A stretch of DNA of 64,000 nucleotides from positions 377,513,908 through 377,577,907 of the forward strand of contig JASDDO010000018.1 of assembly GCA_030015575.1 (NCBI GenBank), given 5' to 3'. Position numbers and translations under genes: made by a program. The DNA comes from Agapanthus africanus. Lineage: Eukaryota; Streptophyta; Magnoliopsida; Asparagales; Amaryllidaceae. The notes below the pieces were generated by a model. That model was given only the letters and a program-made list of their open reading frames with translations. It searched no databases and was not told the origin of the DNA. Positions 12,848 to 25,130 of this stretch are shown piece after piece (position 1 is the stretch's first letter; each line of letters begins with the position of its first letter).

Positions 12848-13075
12848 TGTATATACGCAAGTATGGTGTACAATATGTATGTACGCAAGTATGGATGTAC
12901 AATATGTATGCACGCAAGTATGTGTGTAAAATATGTATGCACGCAAGTATGGGTGTACAATATGTATGTACGCAAGTATAGATATACAATATGTATGACG
13001 CAAGTATGGATGTAAAATATGTATGTACGTAAGTATGGATGTACAATATGTATGTACGCAAGTATATCATGCAAG
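12848..13075. repeat. 29-bp minisatellite in LTR C
   Basis: Seven to eight units of 29 bp share the consensus start GTATGTACGCAAGTATGGAT followed by 'gtacaatat'. The array is open in several frames on both strands, which accounts for the Tyr/His-rich ORFs seen here. Confidence 0.9.
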
Positions 13076-15652
13076 GAGTCATATCCTGATGCAGCAGTTC
13101 AACTGTGTAGTGACATGGCAATTATCGATGAAGTATGTGAGCCGGCAAATCTATGTACGTGTAATATACGCATCATCGATAATGGTGTAAGTGTACTAGC
13201 ACAGGTATATGCAATGCAATGAGAACAACACGAATGCAACATAAGGTAAATCATATGCAAATGCTGACGGGTATACGTATCTAACATGACCGAGTCGGTG
13301 AATCTAACCATCGGCACCTAGCCTTACGACATCACGTATGGTATAATCTATCGTACGGCATTCTCTAGTCAAGGGTATAGATCAATCATCAAGTCAAACT
13401 CATCACGTACGGAAAATCATCGTACGGAGGCATTAAACCAATAGGGATCCTATCAACCTATATGACAATGAGGGTACGGCCTAATGTCACGTACATCCTA
13501 TCATTCATGATTCACAACATGTATACACATATATATACATATACCTATGTCCCAAGTCACATCCATAACAATCTCATATCAGGGCACCGGCAAGGTATCA
13601 ATCCTCTCAATCAACTCGCATCCGTATACCAACATATCATCATATCACATGCCAAAACGTATTCTCTTTTCATCGCATCTATATCTCACATAAGGTCAAT
13701 TTACAATTACATTCTACCTTTACTATAAGCATACGTATCTAATCTAATATACACACCCGAACCATACAATCAGTTTTTAAAAGATGCGAATCATAGTTTT
13801 GAAAGTAGGAGCTACAGTGTTTTTAAGGAAAAGATATCATTTGAAAATCTGTAACGTCCCTCAAGGTATCTGTTTAAAAGATGCATACGATTCTTCAGTT
13901 TGGAAATAGATATGGTTCGGATGACGCATTTACGTCGGCTATCTAGTCTTATAGTACCCTAAACGGCAATATCATCAAACATCATCCTCAAATCCCGTCA
14001 TCACATATTAGCCGTATCATATCACTTCCAACTATCCTTTAGTTTCTAATATGGTTTCTATAACTATCTTTTAACTCAATCTATAGTTTTCTATTACAGG
14101 TTCCCTTAACCATACTCTATATATAAATCGGTTTTCATCAAAGTTTGCGGGGGTGCTATACGCCATCCACCCGACTTCCCCCGTGGATATAAATCCACTC
14201 ACCTTGATCCTTGCTTTTCGAAGTCGAATGACGTCATGCTCCATCGCCTCGGAATCCACATGGAGGTACCTACAATAATACACAATCGCAATCGCTAATA
14301 AAATCGAATCCGAAAAAACAAAACGGCACACGGATCGCCTATAGGTTAGAACCTATAGCCCATGCATGCAAAACAACCAATCATCCCTTGTTGTTGGTGT
14401 ACAAATATCCAACAACCAAATACAAATTCAAACATCAAAACAAAACACTAAAAATACTGAAACATAACCAAAAACCACACTAAAGTGCTCCTAGATTTTG
14501 ACTCAGGTGAAATTGGGATGAACAAACAATACTGGGGTAATGTATATAGAGTATTTAACCTACAAAAGCAACCTGGATCCAAAATATCCCCATGTGGCCG
14601 GCCACAAGGCCCTAAAATCCGGCCTCTTTGGCCCCCAATGCTCAGATGGGGTTCGTAAGGTCAGGGTGGTCTCCTAGTACCCTAATTCGGTCTCTGGTAT
14701 TGTTTGGTAAGCTCAGAAATTCCCCGGGTTGCTCCAGATTCACTGTAGGCACACCAAATGCAACAAAACCGACATGGACACAAATCTTAGTTTGTACTCT
14801 CTATTCTAGATCTACCAATTGATCTCTAGGGTCTTGTACACCCTCACTACTGATCACAAGTCTATAAGTCACTCAAACCCTCTCTAGACTTTTCTAACTT
14901 CACAAATCACCACTAAACCAATTCTAAACTAAAACTAGAATATAAAGGAACTTAAAACTATCTAAAGGGTAGAAATTATACCTCATTTAGTCCACTCAAG
15001 AAAACCCTAGCTTCCCAATATCATCAAAACCCCACTTTGCTTGGTCTATTGTGTAGAGGATGAAGTGGGGATCATTTATTGTAAAAGAGGTTTAGGGTTT
15101 TGATGGAGTTTTTGAGGTGGATCTTGGGGTTGATGGTGGAGGGAAGTGAGGTTGAAGGAGATGAGGAAAAGGATGAAGGAAATAATGGGGTGAACAATAG
15201 ATGGCAGCCCCTCTCTCTCTCACTCTCTTATTCTCACCCTCTCTCACTATTATTACCCTTTTACCCTTTTTCTTTTAAATTTTAAAACCAAATTACATAA
15301 TACCCATAAAACAATACAAATGCAACAACATGTAACCAAATGCAACATGACATGGTGCACTAGCCATGGAAAATTGTAGAAACACAGATTTGGCTTAATC
15401 GCGACTAGTAGTGCACTAAACGGGTTTTTATCCAAACTGCATATAATAAATTTTAAAAATGTCAAATCCTTTAAATATATTTTTAAATGAATAAATCTTT
15501 TTAATTTCCACTTATTTCATAATTATTGGTATATATTTATACCCTTTTTCGAAAACCCCAATTTCGCAAATCGGGTAGTTTTTTGAAAAAATATTATTTT
15601 AATATTAAATTCCAAAAATAATATTTTATATTTTCTGAAATGTTGGATTAGG

Positions 15653-17056
15653 AGAAACATAAATATCTAAGTATAAAACAAGATTACAAGGTGAGTCATG
15701 GCTTCTACATGCTTCTACAAGGACCCAAACAATGACTCATTCTTGTTAATCTTTAATTCGTAAATATAAATCTTTATCTACTCATCATTTCCTTTTCTGT
15801 GATTCTCATATATCCTAGTTCTATGTATCATCAACCATGATACAAAAATAAATGCATATATATATATGAATATATATATCACACATATATATAAATATAT
15901 ATAAAGAGAAGAAAATCTTAAGTGAGCTCAATATTAGTTAATATATGTATATATCAAATATATATATAAATATATATCAAATTATTAAATCAACACTTGA
16001 TTCAATAATCCGGTAATATTATATATAACCCGGCTAATATCAAATATATATATATGCATATCAAATTATTAAATCAACCCTTGATTCAATAATCCGGTTA
16101 TATCACATATAACCGGCTAATATTCAATATTAGATATCAAATCAACACTTGATTCAATAATCCGGTTATATTATATATATAACCGGCCAATATCAAATAT
16201 ATAAACATATATATATATATTAATCAAATCATTGAATAAACACTTGATTCAATAATCCAGTTATATCACATATAACCTAGCTGCTATCAAATATCGCTAG
16301 ATTAGAATACGGTGTCATATACTCGTATTCAATCAAGCTCCTGCACATATCTCCATACGTGCCCTAGTTCATTTCGCTTGAGCTAGAAAACCTCTATGTG
16401 GGACTCTAAATACTCGTTAATACGCCAGCAGTAGGTAATGATCACATCAGATATCCACATGCCGTCAGCGGTACTAGCTGAACGTAATAGCTTTCTAGAT
16501 ATTGAACGAATAGAAGATCAACAAGCAAAGTTGTCCAAACTCCCGTAGAGCCTATAAGCAACACTTACCGTACATTCCAGTCTCTTCGTTTGATATGTCG
16601 CATATCGAGTCTGGGGAGTGGAATCGTCAGACCTCACTAACTTGATAAGTCATCCGATGTGTGGCCTATAACCTATCGAGAAACTACTGATAACAGTTAC
16701 CAGTAAATCTCATCAGCCCTACCCAGGGACTTGCTCTGATAACCAATCGAGCATAGCGCTACATCAACTCCCAATACCGGGAGAGACAAAACCCCTTCTA
16801 TCGCTTACTGCATCCATGTGACTCGGGACTGTACCCAAAACCCACATGTTTGCATGACTCCTTTGAGCCGTGGTAGGGAGAAAATCAAAGCATAGTGGGA
16901 ACCACACAAGACTCTATGACGATCTCGAGTTTACAAACTAACCTATACAAGTGTCACCAGAGAACTGCTATCTAACGATAGGTATGATACCATCTAGGAG
17001 TTCTCGATGAGTCCTGTTTGGTATACCAATTCTCCAATGAGCACCTGTGCATAATG
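15653..17056 (-). repeat. 5' LTR of B, piece 2
   Basis: Resumes the LTR after C, matching 2772-4190 of the intact LTR, including the AT-rich tandem array at about 15950-16290. It is cut at 17056 by element D. Confidence 0.9.
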
Positions 17057-19004
17057 TGTTAGTGTATATACCCTAGAGGCCATTATTGTATCATACTGGT
17101 TTGTATATTACTTAATAGAAGCTTAGGATATTCACAGTTGTTTTAACTGTCTTGCTCAAAATGGTAGTATGCTACCTGGTTTATTTCTACCTCAATATGT
17201 GCATGTGTTTCTTTTAGCATATCTCTTATACATATTGGTAGAGCCCTTAGGATCTTTTGCTTGATTAACAGTGTTGTGATGGCAGTCACACCAGTGGGGG
17301 CTGGGTAGTCTATAACCACTTATACAGGTCCCTAGTCGTAGGATTATTGAGACAAGGCATCGATACTCCAGAGTAGACTAGGGTATACGCTTCTCATCCC
17401 AGCAGGAGAGATGGTATGTCCCATAGCCATTAGTACATCATACTGGAGATAGTATGCAGGTGCTCATTGGGTTATGAGTAAACCGGACAGGACTCGTCGG
17501 GAACTGTTGGTTGGTATTATACCTATCGTCAGGTAGCAGTTCCCAGGTGACATGAGTACAGCTTATTCCGTTGACTTGACACTGCTATTTCGCCTCGAGT
17601 GTGTTTCCACTATACTTTGATTATTACCCTACCATGCTCAAAGGAGTTATGCAAAAAGGTAATAGTTGGGTGCAGTCCCGAAGCACTTGGAGGCAGTAGC
17701 GGTTAGATAGGATTCGTCTCTCTCGGTATTGGGGGTTGATATCGCGCTGTGTTTGGAGAGCAATTACACAAAGTCTCTGGCCAGGGCAAGTGAGATTTAC
17801 TGGTAGGCACTCCATTAGTTTCTCGGGGTGTAATGGGCTACACTCCGACACGACTTATTGCACTATTAGGGGTCTGACGCTTGCCGCCCCCTTAGGACCA
17901 ATATGCGATACTCTTAGACGAACAGACCGAACTGTACGGAAATTGTTACAGATAGACTCAGTTGAAGTTCGGATGAGTTATTCTCATCGGCCTTCTCATC
18001 GACATATACCTGTGGCCGTTACACACAGCTAGTACCGCTTGCGGCCTGTGGTTAAACCCACTGCCAGTATAGTGTTGAGTCTTTAGAGTCCCACACAGAA
18101 GGCTTCCCTGCATCGGACAAAAGATGTAGAGGTCGTATGCTTTTACGACAGGGTTCGGTCACGTACGTGTACTTGTATACGGATGATGATACGAACAGAC
18201 AATACTAGTGGGCTCTAGTTTAAGACGGATCCTAGTATTATATCGACGGATAGTGTTTTTGTAATTTGTACAAAAATGATGTTGAAGGTGACATGACATA
18301 ATTGTATTATTCATTTTAGTTTAAATTAATAATACATTTATGTTAATAAGAAATGAAGTGGATATTGCATGAATTTGGACTTGGATGCTTATGACACATG
18401 GTGGATTTTAAACCCATGACTCATTCTTTAGTAAATTGAACCCCTTTTGATAATTGCTATTAGATTTATCTAATAGATTATCAAAAGAGTTCAGTTGAGA
18501 GAAAAAGAAAAAAAAGACATCTCCTTCAAGCTCTAGCTTACTAGTTTTTCTTTTAGCCATCTTCAAATCCCTCAAACCCTAGAACACTCATGTGTTGAGT
18601 AAGCTAAGATGAAAAGAGAAATCCCAATCCATCTTCATACTCTATATCGTTTACGGCATCTTTTGTAGCGAACATGATGCCCTAGTAGCTTCGGTTGAGA
18701 TAGGAGCTTGATGCACATTCTCTCGGGTAGATCATCTTCGATTTGCGAAGGCCGACGAGGAGACGGCGATCCGATACGATCCATGGAGTCGACGACGAGA
18801 TGGAAGACAGCGAGGAATGAAGACCCGAAGGACATGAACATAAGGTATAGCTTCTGTACATGTAGTTAGATCTCATGTTCTTGTAGTTAGTAAAGGTTTA
18901 GCAACGATCTTGATGCATATGTCTATGTCACAGAGCTTTTGAAAATAGTTTTCTGAAAATTCCGCCTCCTCGCGATCACGTGGGGTGCGTGGCATGGACT
19001 TACA
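17057..19004 (+). repeat. 5' LTR of element D
   Basis: Begins TGTTAGTGTATATACCCTAG and ends '...catggacttaca'. The start and end match J's LTR (TGTTAGTGTATATGCC ... GACTTACA), which places D in the same family. Confidence 0.9.
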
Positions 19005-19005
19005 G

Positions 19006-19018
19006 TGGTATCAGAGCC
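19006..19018 (+). other. Primer binding site of element D
   Basis: TGGTATCAGAGCC lies one base after the LTR and is complementary to initiator tRNA-Met. Confidence 0.93.
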
Positions 19019-21094
19019 AACTAAACCTTTACTAGCTTGTTAGCAAGTGTTAGAAGTTCGATCGTCGGAAAAACAACAATACGATACAAACAAAACCCAG
19101 TTTCTGTTGTTTTTGAAAAGTGCCAGAAATATTGTTTCAGGGTTCTTAAAATTAAGTGCAGGGTTTTTTAAGAATGCCCAATAAATCCGAGACTATGAAT
19201 CGTCAAGAACGCCGTGGAAGCGCGGTACAATGGTGCGTTTCGCCGCTGATCCGCGGCCGATTCAAGACCGAGTCAACTCTGATTTCTTCTGTTATTCTTA
19301 TTTTCTTGTGTATTGTTTTCTGGAATATTTGGTTTCTACCCAGTATGTTTTTGACTGCTGGTTTGCATTTGGGGTGGACACGGAAAATATAATTCGATCG
19401 AAATTCTAATGTTCTTGGCTAATCTAGTTTTTATCTGTATTGTTATATGTGTTTTTAAATTTCAGCTAATTGCTATATGTTGGTTAGTCTGGGGTTTCAC
19501 ATATCTGTTGGTTTGTGTATATGGACTTTATTGGATCGTCGTGAATGAATAGCCGGGGATGTGAGATAAGTGTTTTTTGTCTTTCATTCGATGCAAATTG
19601 TAATTTGATGTAATATTATTTTGCGGGGTATATCCGGGTTGAGGTTGTAGCCGCCGTTGAATTATTTCTTTTTACTCTTTTCTACTCTTATGATAGAACC
19701 AAGGTTGGGTGCACAAACTACCAGGTTCTTTGAAGTGCCGAGTGGCCTACTCACTTTGTTGAGGGAGGTTACTTCACTACTGGAATTTGGCGGGTAGTTT
19801 GCCGCACCCGTAGGGGTCTGGGGTGGTGTTTGGCTATTCATCACGACCGTGGAATCCGTCTTTCGTTACAGGCTTAAACGAAACGTGAAATTCCTAGTAT
19901 ATCCAATATGTTCATCTGTGATCTGGAATGCCTATCATTGTGTCTGACGAATGTATATTATGTCTGACGAATGTATATTATTATATATGTATTATATAAT
20001 AGACGTTACTTATGTTTTGCATCCGCGCTAGTCCAGCCCCCGCTCTATCCTTAGTTAAATAACCTAACGGGTGATGATGGGGCCCCATGGCGAATGCGGA
20101 TGGCATAAGCGAACGTTGTATTTTCGTTGTTTTCTGCAATGGTAGGTTAATTGATGGGACTGCATTACATTTATGCAAAGCAAACAAACAAAAGCTGAAT
20201 CGTTGGAACAAATTTTAAAACCACTCGGTTATTTTAAAACAGCAGACTTTTAAATGCGGAGCTTAAACCACTCCTTTTAAAAGCTATCAGGTTCTTTTGA
20301 TTATATCAAGTTTACTACGTTCACGGTTTCGCTAAAACCATTCATAGCCCTCCGTCGTTTCATATGAATATTCAGTAGTATTCAAGCTATGTTTGTTGGC
20401 CTTAGTCAAGGCATAGTGATTGGTAGCTGCTGGGTATTCATATGTAGCATAGATAGATGCATTGGTTTGGGACAGTCGTACTACTTTGTTGGCCTTAGTC
20501 AAGGATATATATGGGTGAGTTCAAATTAACCTGGACAATGACGGGTAGAACATGACATGTGACTTATGATTTGTTAGCCTTAGTCAAGGTCATAAGAGCA
20601 TGGGAAAGAAATCCACATCGGGAGTTTCTAAAGAAACTGAAACTTGCTAGTGCTGCATACCATTTGGAGTGTGATAAAATTGGTAGGATTCCTTCAGCTT
20701 TATCATACAATGATATTTGGATCCCGATCCTACTGTGAGCATATGCTATTCCTCGGGATATTTTTTCACTAAACGATTAATGCTATAAACCAAGTAGGTG
20801 TCTAGAAAGGTATTAGTGGGGCTACGCCTCCTGGGAAAAGAGCTTATGTAATTAAGGAACTTCGCGAAAGCGTTGGAAAATCTCTCTCGAAGTACCAACA
20901 CAAGCCTGGCTGAAAAGTTAAGCAAGTATTGTAGGGTGAGATTAATCCTGACTAATTCTTCCTTTATGGTTTGAAGAGGGATTCGAGAAACAGTGGGAGC
21001 CATCTTGTTTAGATAAACTAAAAACCTATCTAAACTTGCAAGAGTATCATGCTAAAGTGTTTCTTCTCTCTCTCCTAATTGCAGCGACCAGGTG
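19019..21094 (+). other. Untranslated leader of element D
   Basis: It aligns along its length with J's leader (40981-43061). Shared blocks are 'GGCGGGTAGTTTGCCGCACC' (19790), 'GGGGCCCCATGGCGAATGCG' (20079), three TTGTTGGCCTTAGTCAAGG-type motifs (20393, 20487, 20571) and a pyrimidine-rich run ending in TAATTGCAG at 21084. No conserved ORF is seen. Confidence 0.8.
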
Positions 21095-21799
21095 ACCGGA
21101 CATAGGTTACAGCTAGATAATAATTTGACCGAACCAGACTATATTAATTGACAAAGGTTTGTCCAGATGTCCATTTCTTATGACAAGCTGGACCACCTCA
21201 TTACTACTCACGCCCCTGCCGTCCCAAGTCCAGTGTCCACCGTCGCGGATGATATCCGTAAGACAAAGGGAAAAGACTGTGCGAATGCCAAGTGCCTCGT
21301 GTTGGCCTCAGTAGACGATGAAAACCAGAGGGAACACGGGAAGATAGACTTAGCTTCTATCTTCCTCCATAACAAAATTTTATATGGAGAGCAATCTCGT
21401 ATCGCAAGATATGAGACTTCGAAGGAATTGCTTTAAGCGAGGTTGGCTGTCGGATCATTAGTAGGGGACCACGTCCCTACAATGATTATCTGTATTAAAC
21501 AGCTCACGAACCTGGAGACCACGTTGGAGAACAAAACGAGTGATGACTTGATTCTACAGTCCCAACCTTCTACTTACGCCTAGGGAAAGAAAGTTATACT
21601 TCCAGAAAAGGGCACCCTGAAGGAAACCAGGGAAACACCCGTTCTGCTTATTGGAGAATTTTCTTCTTCTGTATCCGAAGCGATAGCCAAGGGTGAGAAG
21701 AAGAAAACCTCCGAAAAGCTGATTGGAGGTGTTAGTAAGGTAGAAAGAAAGGGAAGGTCAAAAGTTTCGGGGCTAACAGTAGGAAAGGAGGGTTGTTAG
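21095..21799 (+). pseudogene. Damaged gag of element D, ends in the LTR
   Basis: It aligns with J's gag from the 'YDKL' region: 'VADDIRKTKGKD', 'NAKCLVLASVD', 'LYGEQSRIARYE' and 'LQSQPSTYA' are all recognisable. The frame is interrupted by TAA at 21434-21436 and TAG at 21583-21585 but otherwise stays in phase through a basic Lys/Ser-rich tail. It then stops at the TAG within the LTR's own TGTTAG (21797-21799). Compared with J, a segment after 'STYA' and everything from the CCHC zinc knuckle onward are missing. Confidence 0.82.
21781..21793 (+). other. Putative polypurine tract of element D
   Basis: AGGAAAGGAGGGT abuts the 3' LTR. It differs from the AAGTRGGAGAT tract of its relatives and seems to be former gag coding sequence recruited as the tract after the pol deletion. 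Confidence 0.6.
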
Positions 21800-23814
21800 T
21801 GTATATGCCCTAGAGGACATTATTGTATCATACTGGTTTGTATATTACTTAATGGAAACTTGGGATATTCACAGTTTTATTAACTGTCTTGCTCAAAATG
21901 GTAATATGCTACCTAGTTTGTTTCTATCTCAATATGTGCATGTGTTTTTTTTAGCATATCGCTTATACATATTGGTAGAGCTCTTAGGATCTTTTGCTTG
22001 ATTACCAGCGTTGTGATGGCAGTCACACTAGTGGGGGCTGGATAGTCTATAAGCACATCCTTATACAGGTCCCTAGTCGTAGGATTATCGAGACAGGGCA
22101 TCGATACTCCAGAATAGACTAGTGTATAAGCTTCTCATCCCAGCAGGGGAGATGGTATGTCCCACAGCCATTAGTGCGTTGTACTGGAGATAGTATGCAG
22201 GTGCTCATTAAGTTATGAGTACACCGGACAGGACTCGTCGGGAACTGTTGGTTGGTATTATACCTATCGTCAAGTAGCAGTTCCCAGGTGACATGAGTAC
22301 AGCTTAGTCTATTGAATTGACACTGCTGCTTCGCCTCAAGTGTGTTCCCACTGTACTTTGATTATTACCCTACCACGCTCAAAGGAGTTGTGCAAATAGG
22401 TAATAGTTAGGTGCAGTCCCAAAGCACTTGGAGGCAGTAGCGGTTAGATAGGATTCGTCTCTCTCGGTATTGGGGGTTGATATCGCGCTGTGTTTGGAGA
22501 GCAATTACACAAAGTCCCTGGCCAGGGCAAGCGAGATTTACTAGTAGGTACTTTAGTAGTTTCTCGAGATGTAATGGGCTACACTCCGACACGACTTATT
22601 GCATTATTAGGGGTTTGACGCTTGCCACCCCCTAGGACCAATATGCGACACTCTTAGACGAACAGACCGGACTGCACGGAGATTGTCACAGATAGACTCA
22701 GTTGGAGTTCAGATGAGTTATTCTCATCGGCCTTCTCATCGACATATACCTGTGGCCGTTACACACAGCTAGTACCGCTTGCGGCCTGTGGTTAAACCCA
22801 CTGCCAGTATAGTGTTGAGTCTTTAGAGTCCCACACAGAAGGCTTCCCTGCATCGGACAAAAGATGTAGAGGTCGTATGCTTTTACGACAGGGTTCGGTC
22901 ACGTGCGTGTACTTGTATATGGATAATGATACGAACGGACAATACTAGTGGGCTTTTGTTTAAGCCGGATCATAGTATTGTATTGATGGATAGCTTTTTC
23001 GGCTCTTTTGTATTCGTATTTTTCGGAATACAGATACGAGTATGTATATACAGACGAGGGGCGTTTTTGTAATTTGTACAAAAATGACGTTGAAGGTGAC
23101 ATGACATAATTTTATTATTCATTTTAGTTTAAATTAATAATACATTTATGTAAATAAGAAATGAAGTGGATATTGCATGAATTTGGACTTGGATGCTTAT
23201 GACACATGGTGGATTTTAAATCCATGACTCATTCTTTAGTAAATTGAACCCCTTTTGATAATTGCTATTAGATTTATCTAATAGATTATCAAAAGAGTTC
23301 AGTTGAGAGAAAAAGAAAAAAATCCATCTCCTTCTTCAAGCTCAAGCTCACTAGTTTTTCTTTTAGCCATCTTCAAATCTCTCAAACCATAGAACACTCA
23401 TGTGTTGAGTAACTTAGGATATAAAGAGAAATCCCAATCCATCTTCATACTCTATATCGTCTACGACATCTTGTGTAGCGAACATGATGCCCTAGTAGTT
23501 TTGGTTGAGGTAGGAGCTTGATGCACATTCTCTCGGGTGGATCATCATCGATTTGAGAAGGCCGACGAGGAGGCGGCGATCCGATACGATCCATGAAGTC
23601 GACGACAAGATGGAGGACAACGAGGAATGAAGACCCGAAGGACATGAACGTAAGGTATAACTTCTGTACATGTAGTTAGATCTCATGTTCTTGTAGTTAA
23701 TGAAGGTTTAGCAACGATCCTGGCGCATATGTCTATGTCACAAAGCTTTTGAAAATATTTTTTTAAAAATTCCGCCTCCCCGCTATCATGTGGGATGCGT
23801 GGCATGGAATTACA
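21794..23814 (+). repeat. 3' LTR of element D
   Basis: Starts TGTTAGTGTATATGCCC and ends 'ggaattaca'. It is longer than the 5' LTR mainly because it keeps a segment around 22990-23065 that the 5' copy lacks. Confidence 0.9.
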
Positions 23815-23819
23815 CAATT

Positions 23820-24196
23820 TTTGATGTCAAACACCAATGGTTATGAGATCAATCATCGTCCCATACAGGGTCAAGAAACGTACACACTAGTCTACTCTGA
23901 AACATCGATTCCCTGTCTCGATACTCTCTCGACTAGGAACTGTTAAAGGATGTGCTTGCGAACTACACAAGCCCCACTAGTATGATCTGCATCATAGTCC
24001 TGATAGCCAAGCCAACATTCTAAGGGTTTTATCAACATATATCAATAAGATAGTAAAGTAAAACAAGTGCACATGTTTAGATGAAGAGTAACCAGATAGC
24101 ATACTATCATGTCGAGCAAGAAAGTTATCTATATATATATCCAAGTATCCACTATAATATACAATAATGGCCTCTAGGGCATACATATTCCTAACA
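23820..24196 (-). repeat. 5' LTR of B, piece 3
   Basis: Matches 4188-4567 of B's intact LTR and ends in the same CTAACA, followed by the GTTCA duplication at 24197-24201. Confidence 0.9.
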
Positions 24197-24201
24197 GTTC
24201 A

Positions 24202-25130
24202 GACGGTAGACGTCTCCACTGGATTTTTTGAGACGATTTGATTATTAACTAGGGTTTCGATTTATTTGTCCAATACACGAATTTAAATAATTAAGTATTA
24301 ATCGTGTAAATTATTCAAGTGCACTACATCAAACCGGTTGATAATAAGGATGACAAATTCTAGGGTTAACAATGCATATAATTTCTAGTTTGGGCTTATC
24401 GCCACATCGTGATTCAGATCTCAATGTGTTTAAATTATATTTAAATCTATTTACATCAATTAATATAGTAATTGTACAATAAGATTAATTTGTTGTACTA
24501 GCATGTTAAAGCAAGTATTGGATACCTGTCTCAATTCAAAAGTCATAAGATGTAAACGATAGATCTTGGCTTGGCTTCGACACCCAACGTTACGAACCTA
24601 CTGCAAGGATGATCTCGCTGCAGAAGAAGATGAAGAAGATCACAACGATGATGGTACTGAATATCGGTGGTGAAGATGATGGTGATGATGATGGGATCGG
24701 CTTGAACTAGGGTTTGGATTTCGGTTATTGAGAGATGGAGGTTAGGGTTTTGATTTAATGAAATATGAGAATATGGGTTTACATGAAGGTGTAAAGGGAT
24801 TTAAATTGTATAGGTTACGTGCATGCGGGTCGAGTATTTATATGAGTTTTATATAAATTAGGACTCGGGTTTGAGATAATGCAAAATATAATTATATGGG
24901 CATATATATTTCCAATCTCAAGACCATATATTTTTTATCAATTGAATAGTTACCAATCCAATAAATCACCATGACCCATCAATAATAACTAATAAAAGCC
25001 ATGGTAATCCAATCCAAGTAAATTTACCAATAAACTGAATAATAAAATTGCATGGCACAAAAACTAGATCTAATAATCAAAAAATTTTAAATAACCAGAA
25101 AATCAACTAATATAACTTTATTCTATTAAA
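24202..25130. other. Intergenic host DNA, no gene seen
   Basis: AT-rich sequence without coding signal. A GACGTCT word next to the junction links it to 2040-2262. A GATGATGGT-rich stretch lies at about 24620-24700. Nothing else is recognised. Confidence 0.6.

Larger units (their letters stand above)
11058..15647 (-). mobile_element. Solo long LTR C (F family) with TSD TTAGG
   Basis: A 4590 bp minus-strand LTR is flanked by TTAGG on both sides (11053-11057 and 15648-15652) and inserted in B's 5' LTR. It is related to the plus-strand LTR of F at 28539-32081. Shared blocks include the termini, the 'gatgagctagctcccgcttgggg' type block (11365-11400 with 31780-31805), and the block with 'gggggaagtcgggtggatggcgtatagc' (14150-14190 with 30083-30110). 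No internal region remains, as expected after LTR-LTR recombination. The expected terminal TG has mutated to TC on its own strand. It is about 1 kb longer than F's LTR because of two minisatellites. Confidence 0.87.
17057..23814 (+). mobile_element. Copia derivative D, gag-only, no pol
   Basis: A plus-strand element with LTRs 17057-19004 and 21794-23814 and an internal region of only 2.8 kb. It holds a primer binding site, a 2.1 kb leader, a damaged gag and a polypurine run. No protease, integrase, RT or RNase H sequence is present. It lies inside B's 5' LTR. The flanks TAATG (17052-17056) and CAATT (23815-23819) match at three of five positions, so the target duplication looks decayed. That fits LTRs that differ visibly, including a 70 bp deletion near 18250 in the 5' LTR. 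Confidence 0.88.
2269..24196 (-). mobile_element. Copia retrotransposon B, gag-less, interrupted by C and D
   Basis: This is a minus-strand LTR retrotransposon flanked by a perfect 5-bp duplication GTTCA (2264-2268 and 24197-24201). Its LTRs are 2269-4567 and the three pieces 10544-11057, 15653-17056 and 23820-24196. The pieces sum to about 2.30 kb, matching the intact LTR. Removing C and D leaves about 10.6 kb. The order is LTR, leader, short 5' ORF, protease, integrase, RT, RNase H, PPT, LTR, which is typical of Ty1/copia except that the gag domain is absent. The pol frame is broken by stops and frameshifts. Confidence 0.93.

Noticed and set aside
12848..13075. CRISPR-like regularly spaced repeats
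   Set aside because: The units are directly adjacent with no unique spacers, in plant DNA; it is a minisatellite.
12746..13121. Tyr/His/Thr-rich repeated ORFs (up to 118 codons)
   Set aside because: They come from the 29-bp tandem array, which is open in many frames on both strands.
11058..15647. A complete element rather than a solo LTR at C
   Set aside because: No primer site, tract or second LTR inside. The ends match the two ends of one LTR of F and are bordered by TTAGG.
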